Positions 58,707-64,000 of a stretch of DNA of 64,000 bases are shown here, one piece after another (the first letter of the stretch is position 1; every line of letters begins with the position of its first letter). Made by a program: the position numbers and the translations under genes. The notes beneath the pieces were generated by a model. The model did not search any database. It was not told the DNA's origin and was given only the letters and a program-made list of their open reading frames with translations. The DNA is from Aneurinibacillus sp. REN35. Lineage in GTDB: Bacteria > Bacillota > Bacilli > Aneurinibacillales > Aneurinibacillaceae. Location of the stretch: NCBI RefSeq assembly GCF_041379945.2, contig NZ_JBFTXJ020000016.1, positions 27,590-91,589 of the forward strand. Direction: 5' to 3'.

Positions 58707-59324
58707 CTAGCTGTTTACAATCGAGTTGAAAACCTTTTTTAAATTATACCAAACCCATTCGACCGCTTCGTGAATTTCTTGCACTTCACCCGTGATATGA
58801 GCGGTAGAGGCTGCATATATCTCACCATCAATGGCGACAACGTTTCCTTTTACTTCTCCGTCTATCTGAATGTTGCCATTGCGTACGACAATATCGCCTT
58901 CTACTGTTTTTCCGGTAGGAACGATCACCATATGACGATCTTCATCAACCCGAACGCTCTGTGACTGCGGCGCTGAGAATTCAAATCGTCCTTGTCCTTC
59001 TGTCCAAAATGACATCATGCTCCCCGCCATAAGCACAACGAACAAGGAAGCGGCCACAAGCAAGGGATGACGCTTAATACGATCAAAGAAGCTTACCTTG
59101 TTTTTCTTTTTTGGAAGCGACGCCATGACACGCTCGGTAAAGCCTTCCGGTGCTTTCGTATGGGAGAGACTTTGCACAAAGGCAATTGTCTTCTTTATTT
59201 CTTGAAGATGTCTCTTACAATCCTGGCAGGTAGCGATATGAGCGCGGAGTTGCATCTCTTCTTCTTTTGTTGCTTCTTCATCCAGATAGTGATGCATAAG
59301 ACGCACATGATCTTGGCAAGCCAT
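58707..59324 (-). CDS. rsiW: Anti-sigma-W factor RsiW
   Basis: 205 residues. The zinc anti-sigma motif H-x3-C-x2-C is LRAHIATCQDCK (about 28-39). One membrane helix (LLVAASLFVVLMAGSMM, about 88-104), then an outer domain with bactofilin-like repeats (NGNIQIDGEVKGNVVAIDG). RsiW holds SigW at the membrane and is cleaved by stress-activated proteases. Co-transcribed with sigW. Confidence 0.94.
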   Translation of the reverse strand: MACQDHVRLMHHYLDEEATKEEEMQLRAHIATCQDCKRHLQEIKKTIAFVQSLSHTKAPEGFTERVMASLPKKKNKVSFFDRIKRHPLLVAASLFVVLMAGSMMSFWTEGQGRFEFSAPQSQSVRVDEDRHMVIVPTGKTVEGDIVVRNGNIQIDGEVKGNVVAIDGEIYAASTAHITGEVQEIHEAVEWVWYNLKKVFNSIVNS

Positions 59325-59347
59325 AATGAATCTCTCCTTCCTTTCTA

Positions 59348-59920
59348 TTACATAAACCGAAGTTTCTTGCGCAGCGCTTCCCTGCCTCGGTGAATTCTTG
59401 TTTTGATGGTTGAGATGGGGAGTTGGACAGCATCACTGATTTCCTGCAGGCTCAAGTCTTCAATATAGCGCAGCAACATGACGGCCCGGTACTTCGGGCT
59501 CAATCCCATGATGGCTCCCTGCACCTCTTCCTGCAATTCATCCGTTAGCACTTCTTCCTCCGGACCTTTACTTGTATCGGCAAGCCGGTCGTGCCAATCC
59601 ACCCCTTCGGCTCCGGAAATTTCTGCGTCGATGGAGAGATTTTTCTTTCGTTTTCTTAGAGTATCAATACTTAGATTCGAAGCGATACGGTATATCCAGG
59701 TGGAGAACTTGTACTGTGGATCATAGTTGTCCAGGTTCGCATATACGCGCAGGAATGTTTCCTGTGCAACATCTTCTGCTTCCTGCCGATTTCCTAACAT
59801 GCGGTAGGAAACATGGTATACCTTATCTTTGTACAAATCGACCAGTTCGGCAAAAGCATCCCGGTCTCCGTTCTTTGCCCTCTGGATAATCCGTTGCTCG
59901 GTTATGTCCAATTGCTCCAC
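59348..59920 (-). CDS. sigW: ECF sigma factor SigW
   Basis: 190 residues from a GTG. Sigma2 motif YKDKVYHVSYRMLGNRQEAEDVAQETF (shown in part) and sigma4 with a clear helix-turn-helix (LPISTIKTRIHRGREALR). Controls the envelope-stress and antibiotic-resistance regulon. A SigW-type promoter lies just upstream, indicating autoregulation. Confidence 0.96.
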   Translation of the reverse strand: MEQLDITEQRIIQRAKNGDRDAFAELVDLYKDKVYHVSYRMLGNRQEAEDVAQETFLRVYANLDNYDPQYKFSTWIYRIASNLSIDTLRKRKKNLSIDAEISGAEGVDWHDRLADTSKGPEEEVLTDELQEEVQGAIMGLSPKYRAVMLLRYIEDLSLQEISDAVQLPISTIKTRIHRGREALRKKLRFM

Positions 59921-59948
59921 ATCCTAAATCAGTTTCCCCGTATGCTAT

Positions 59949-59976
59949 ATACGTCTTCTGCATATGATGGGTTTCA
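59949..59976 (-). promoter_or_regulatory. SigW-type autoregulatory promoter
   Basis: On the minus strand TGAAACC is followed after 16 bases by CGTATA, the SigW consensus (TGAAAC-N16-CGTA), about 30 bases before the sigW start codon. Confidence 0.93.
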
Positions 59977-59984
59977 AAAAAAAA

Positions 59985-60020
59985 CAAAAAGACGAGAATG
60001 CTTTTTTAGCATTCCCGTTT
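59985..60020 (-). terminator. Terminator after rocF
   Basis: ACGAGAATGC (59992-60001) and GCATTCCCGT (60009-60018) form a hairpin; on the minus strand it is followed by CTTTTTGTTTTT. Confidence 0.85.
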
Positions 60021-60043
60021 CCTCTATAGGTTCTACTCACTTA

Positions 60044-60955
60044 TTATATTAGCTTTTCACCAAAGACGGAACCCATTAACGCTACGGCAACACGCGCTGT
60101 TTGATTCATTCGGTCAAGAATAGGGTTCACTTCAACAAATTCAGCACTGCTCAATACATTCGCTTCGGCTAAAATCTCCATCGCCAGATGACTTTCACGG
60201 TAGCTGATGCCTCCAATGACAGGCGTTCCTACCCCTGGGCAATCATGAGGATCTAGCCCGTCTAAGTCAAGGCTTAGATGAACACCGTCTGTACCGTTGG
60301 TCGTAATTTTAAGCGCTTCCTCCATCACACGAGCCATACCCAAGCGGTCGATCTCATGCATAGTGAATACTTTAATCCCCAGCTTTTTAATGAACTCCTT
60401 CTCCCCCGGATCTAACGCACGCGCCCCGATTACTACCGTTTTTTCTGGGTCCAGCTTACTTACCGGGCTTCCGATTGATGTAAGAGCATCATGACCATAC
60501 CCCAAGCTTACAGCAAGGGACATGCCGTGGATGTTACCAGACGGTGAGGTCTCTGCCGTATTCATATCACCATGCGCGTCATACCAGATAACACCTGTCT
60601 TTGGGCGGTGCTGCAGCACGCCTGCAATCGTACCAATGGCAATACTGTGGTCTCCTCCAATCACAAGCGGGAAGTGACCCTTGCTCATCTCTGTCGATAT
60701 TGCTTCGCTTAACTCTACATTAACTCGTGCGATTTCATCCAAGTATTTTAAGTGGGTGCCGGCACTCGTATAATCTTTTGGTCGGCGTACAACCAGATCA
60801 CCTTTATCATGCATCCTGTATCCGATTTTCTCTAAGCGCTCTGCAATCCCGGCATAGCGAATGGCACTTGGCCCCATATCTACCCCACGACGATCCGCCC
60901 CTAAATCCATCGGAACACCTATAATAGAAATATTTTGATTAATGGAAGGATTCAT
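60044..60955 (-). CDS. rocF: Arginase RocF
   Basis: 303 residues. Hydrolyses arginine to ornithine and urea using two manganese ions. Metal-binding motifs: GGDHSIAIG, DAHGDMN, and SLDLDGLDP. Family length is normal. A neighbour of sigW; in this group arginine catabolism and sigW share a locus. Confidence 0.97.
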   Translation of the reverse strand: MNPSINQNISIIGVPMDLGADRRGVDMGPSAIRYAGIAERLEKIGYRMHDKGDLVVRRPKDYTSAGTHLKYLDEIARVNVELSEAISTEMSKGHFPLVIGGDHSIAIGTIAGVLQHRPKTGVIWYDAHGDMNTAETSPSGNIHGMSLAVSLGYGHDALTSIGSPVSKLDPEKTVVIGARALDPGEKEFIKKLGIKVFTMHEIDRLGMARVMEEALKITTNGTDGVHLSLDLDGLDPHDCPGVGTPVIGGISYRESHLAMEILAEANVLSSAEFVEVNPILDRMNQTARVAVALMGSVFGEKLI

Positions 60956-61185
60956 ATATGTAAGCCCTCTCTTTCTCTTTGTCTATCCATTTTATCCTGT
61001 AAAAAGCAAATGACTCAACTCAACAGGATCATGAATGGTTATGCAGCAGAACACAAAAGCTAACCGTATCTTCTGCATATTTCGTTTTAATTACGCGTGC
61101 AGGAGGTATATATATAGGTCATACCTAGATCATGATACGATCATACTCTTTATAGAATTAGATTAGGCAGAAGGAGGTTTTGACC

Positions 61186-62253
61186 ATGATCACGTTCTCT
61201 TCCGTTTCAAAACAGTATGAGGACGGTACACAAGCCATTCGTTCATTAGATTTTACCATCCAGGAAGGGGAATTCTTCGTACTGATCGGGCCAAGCGGCT
61301 GTGGAAAGACAACAACGATGAAGATGATTAATCGACTGATTGAGCCAACAGAAGGTAGAATTCTTATGCACGACCGCGAAATACATACGTTTGATGTACA
61401 GGAACTTCGCTGGAATATCGGATATGTTCTGCAACAGATCGCTTTATTTCCGCATATGACCATTGCTGAGAATATCGCCATTGTTCCCGAAATGAAGAAG
61501 TGGAAGAAAAAGAAAATCAATGAACGCATCGATAATCTGCTTGATATGGTAGGACTTGACCCTAGTACATACCGTAACCGCAAGCCTGCCGAATTATCAG
61601 GCGGACAGCAGCAGCGGATTGGAGTCGTACGAGCACTCGCGGCGGACCCCGAAGTCATCCTAATGGATGAGCCGTTTAGCGCATTGGACCCGTTAAGCCG
61701 TGAGCAACTGCAGCAGGATATACGAAACCTACAACAAAAAATCAAGAAGACCATTGTGTTTGTCACGCATGATATGGATGAAGCCATGGCACTTGGCGAT
61801 CGGGTCTGCTTAATGAAAGATGGGGAAGCAGTACAAATCGATACGCCGCAAAATATGATTCTCCATCCAGCAGATGACTTTGTTCGTGAATTTATAGGCA
61901 ATCGGAAATCGGAATGGCTGACTGCGGTTGATGTTATCAGCGAGCCAGAAAGCCCCCACCTCCTGTCAATACAGGCCTGGGAAGCAGGGGAGCGTCCTGC
62001 TGTTCATCCATTATATATTGTGCAGGAAAATGGGTCTCTTGCGGGACGAGTCATTGATGGGCGCATCGTGCAGGAGAGAACCCCTATGCTACATAACGAT
62101 ATAAACCTTTCCAAAGCCCTTCCTTTATTCGAGCAATATGAGGTAGAAGCGTTGCCCGTTATAAAAGGGGAGAATGTAGTCGGTGTACTTTCGTATCGCA
62201 GTATTGTGCATCATCTCGCCAAAAAGCACAGAAAGGAGATGAATAGCCTGTAA
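61186..62253 (+). CDS. opuCA: Osmoprotectant ABC transporter ATP-binding protein OpuCA-like
   Basis: 355 residues from the ATG at 61186, eight bases after AAGGAGG. Walker A GPSGCGKT, ABC signature LSGGQQQR, Walker B ILMDEP, and H-loop VTHD are present; a C-terminal CBS domain (EVEALPVIKGENVVGVL) senses osmotic state. It overlaps the permease gene by one base. Confidence 0.94.
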   Translation: MITFSSVSKQYEDGTQAIRSLDFTIQEGEFFVLIGPSGCGKTTTMKMINRLIEPTEGRILMHDREIHTFDVQELRWNIGYVLQQIALFPHMTIAENIAIVPEMKKWKKKKINERIDNLLDMVGLDPSTYRNRKPAELSGGQQQRIGVVRALAADPEVILMDEPFSALDPLSREQLQQDIRNLQQKIKKTIVFVTHDMDEAMALGDRVCLMKDGEAVQIDTPQNMILHPADDFVREFIGNRKSEWLTAVDVISEPESPHLLSIQAWEAGERPAVHPLYIVQENGSLAGRVIDGRIVQERTPMLHNDINLSKALPLFEQYEVEALPVIKGENVVGVLSYRSIVHHLAKKHRKEMNSL

Positions 62254-63770
62254 TGCAGAACTTTTTCGACTTACTAGCCAAAAATCAGGATATCCTGCTG
62301 ACAACGATTTGGCGGCACCTGCAGCTCTCCGTCGTCTCCCTTCTGTTTGCAGTAATCATCGCCCTGCCGCTCGGCATCTACCTTACACGTAAAAAGCGGA
62401 TTGCCGAGCCGATTATCGGCGTTACTGCCGTACTGCAGACGATTCCGAGTCTTGCCCTGCTCGGCTTTATGATTCCGCTGATTGGGATTGGCCCAACTCC
62501 GGCTATCATTGCCTTAACAGCTTATGCACTACTTCCGATTCTGCGCAATACATATACAGGCATTAGCGGCGTTGATCCGGCATTAATTGAAGCGGCAACA
62601 GGCATGGGAATGAATTCGCGCCGACGCCTTACAAAAGTAGAGCTTCCTTTGGCCATGCCAACCATTATGGCCGGGATTCGTACCGCTATGGTGCTCATTG
62701 TAGGAACGGCTACACTGGCGGCACTAATTGGAGCAGGTGGTCTGGGTGATTTGATTCTAACCGGTATCCAACGAGCGGATAACGGATATATTCTGCTTGG
62801 AGCAATCCCTGCAGCTTTGCTTGCAATCTTGTTCGACGTGCTGCTTCGTTTTACAGAGAAACGTTCCATGTCGTCTTCTTTTAAGCCGATTATCGGCGTT
62901 ATGGTTGTATTTGTTCTTCTCATCGCCTCCCCTTTTATTATGCAAGGCGGGCGAGCTGACATTGTGCTCGGTGCTAAACTAGGTTCAGAGCCAAATATTC
63001 TAATTAACATGTACAAAATACTTATTGAAGAGCAAACAGATTTAACGGTTGAGTTAAAGCCTAATCTTGGTGGTACCGATTTTCTTTATAGTGCGATTAA
63101 AAAAGGCGACATTGATGCCTATCCCGAATATACGGGTACAGCCGTCGTTACACTCATGAAGCAAAAGCCCGTCAGTAACAATCCTGAAGCGGTATATAAA
63201 CAGGCACAAGAACTACTCGCTAAGCAAAATCTAACCTATTTAGAGCCCATGAAATTCAGCAACACGTATGCATTAGCCGTCAAAGAAGATTTCGCCAAAC
63301 GGCTAAACTTACAAAGCATCTCGGATCTTAAGAATCATACTGACAAATTAAAGGCAGGTTTTACTTTTGAGTTCAAAGACCGGGAAGACGGCTATAAAGG
63401 AATACAAAAGGTGTACGGCCTTACTCTCCCTACAATCCAAACGATGGATGCAGGGCTTCGAGCTAAAGCAATCGGTTCAGGTGATGTTAACATTATTGAT
63501 GCATATTCTACAGACGGATATATGATTGAATACAAGCTAAAAGCATTAAAAGACGATAAAAAGCTTTTCCCACCATATAATGGTGCACCCCTGATACGAA
63601 ATGAGACGCTGGAGAGGCATCCAGAGTTAAAGCAAATATTAAATACACTTGCCGGAATGATTACAGAAGAAGAGATGATGGAAATGAACTATCGAGTGGA
63701 TTATAAAGATGAGGATGCAGCAAAAATAGCACAAGAATTTCTTGAGAAGAAAGGGCTTTTGAAAAAATAA
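62253..63770 (+). CDS. Osmoprotectant transporter permease fused to substrate-binding domain
   Basis: 505 residues: an N-terminal permease with five or six membrane spans and the EAA loop (EAATGMGMNSRRRLTKVELP, residues about 108-127), then a periplasmic-type binding domain (about 235-500, GSEPNILINMY onward) for glycine betaine, carnitine or choline. The fusion is like OpuCBC/OpuBC fusions of other Firmicutes. It forms an operon with the ATPase gene. Confidence 0.93.
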   Translation: MQNFFDLLAKNQDILLTTIWRHLQLSVVSLLFAVIIALPLGIYLTRKKRIAEPIIGVTAVLQTIPSLALLGFMIPLIGIGPTPAIIALTAYALLPILRNTYTGISGVDPALIEAATGMGMNSRRRLTKVELPLAMPTIMAGIRTAMVLIVGTATLAALIGAGGLGDLILTGIQRADNGYILLGAIPAALLAILFDVLLRFTEKRSMSSSFKPIIGVMVVFVLLIASPFIMQGGRADIVLGAKLGSEPNILINMYKILIEEQTDLTVELKPNLGGTDFLYSAIKKGDIDAYPEYTGTAVVTLMKQKPVSNNPEAVYKQAQELLAKQNLTYLEPMKFSNTYALAVKEDFAKRLNLQSISDLKNHTDKLKAGFTFEFKDREDGYKGIQKVYGLTLPTIQTMDAGLRAKAIGSGDVNIIDAYSTDGYMIEYKLKALKDDKKLFPPYNGAPLIRNETLERHPELKQILNTLAGMITEEEMMEMNYRVDYKDEDAAKIAQEFLEKKGLLKK

Positions 63771-63947
63771 GGCTAGATATTTGTAATGCGATTCTGCGAA
63801 GCGTGTGGCTTGACTGCTTTCACTGTAATAACTGCGGGGATTAAAGCAGCTAGCCGCATGACTTCGTACCTATAGAGCGGTAGAGGTGCAGACATAAAAA
63901 AAAGACCTTACTATATATGTAAGCATCTTCGTATTATAAATATATAA

Positions 63948-64000
63948 TGGAGCGGGTGATGGGAATCGAACCCACGTATTCAGCTTGGAAGGCTGATGTT
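63948..64000 (-). tRNA. tRNA-Gly (UCC anticodon), partial
   Basis: The minus strand reads a TCC anticodon loop (CTTCCAA) with stem TCAGC/GCTGA, a T-arm GTGGGTTCGATTCCCAT, the acceptor 3' strand CACCCGC, and an encoded CCA end. The 5' half is outside the window. Confidence 0.96.

Noticed and set aside
1..64000. CRISPR array or Cas genes, as in CRISPR-associated Tn7-like transposons
   Set aside because: No regularly spaced direct repeats and no Cas-like protein seen. The target selector is a full-length TnsD, which fits glmS targeting instead.

Overview
The window looks like a piece of a Bacillota (Firmicutes) chromosome carrying a large, composite Tn7-like transposon at its glmS attachment site. 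The right part (about 52.7-64 kb) is ordinary, visibly more GC-rich chromosome: glmS with its ribozyme, glmM, cdaR, cdaA, rsiW, sigW, rocF, an osmoprotectant ABC transporter and a tRNA-Gly(UCC). This order and the glmS ribozyme suggest a Bacillales/Paenibacillaceae-type host (Aneurinibacillus or Brevibacillus relatives are possible; I cannot confirm the genus). The left part (1-52.7 kb) is AT-rich accessory DNA.

Layout. 1-6.7 kb: metal resistance cargo (cadA partial, cadC, a SAM methyltransferase, merA, merT-like, merF, merR, ynfA-like) with clear CadC and MerR operators. 6.8-9.9 kb: a nuclease-like gene of unknown family, a structured non-coding segment with interleaved inverted repeats, and a run of small unknown genes. 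10.0-17.4 kb: the transposition operon, read leftwards as serine recombinase-tnsA-tnsB-tnsC-tnsD with overlapping genes. 17.8-25 kb: two dozen or fewer small, mostly unrecognised genes in leftward operons. 26-28 kb: a P-loop ATPase/helicase-like gene and AT-rich empty DNA. 29-34.6 kb: a QatABCD anti-phage operon plus a fifth gene. 34.9-40.1 kb: a type I restriction-modification operon (hsdR-hsdM-hsdS). 40.2-49.2 kb: nuclease-like and other genes (an EYQGEQH-type nuclease candidate, RecU-like, NERD, MepB, DUF4268-like, XRE regulator). 49.2-52.7 kb: three related transposon right ends separated by tiny genes and a GGDEF protein, then glmS.

How it fits together. Tn7 elements keep their right end next to glmS and their tns genes just inside that end. 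Here the tns genes sit 35 kb from glmS, but a terminal motif (GTTATAGCAAT) lies just upstream of them at 17.77 kb, and it recurs at 49.83, 51.26 and 52.69 kb. The simplest reading is a stack of successive insertions at attTn7 that has fused into one defence-and-metal-resistance island. I found no convincing left ends; the outer one is probably left of the window.

Three points deserve most attention. First, TnsA has Thr at the position of the catalytic Asp114 of E. coli TnsA, while TnsB keeps its DDE triad, and a serine recombinase is the first gene of the operon: this suggests replicative transposition with cointegrate resolution, convergent with Tn5053/Tn402. Second, two of the ends are homologous over about 500 bp yet carry different short repeated motifs at the same positions, as expected if transposase binding sites had switched. 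Third, the glmS gene beside the outermost end lacks the last 11 residues that are otherwise near universal, including the active-site lysine of the C-tail.
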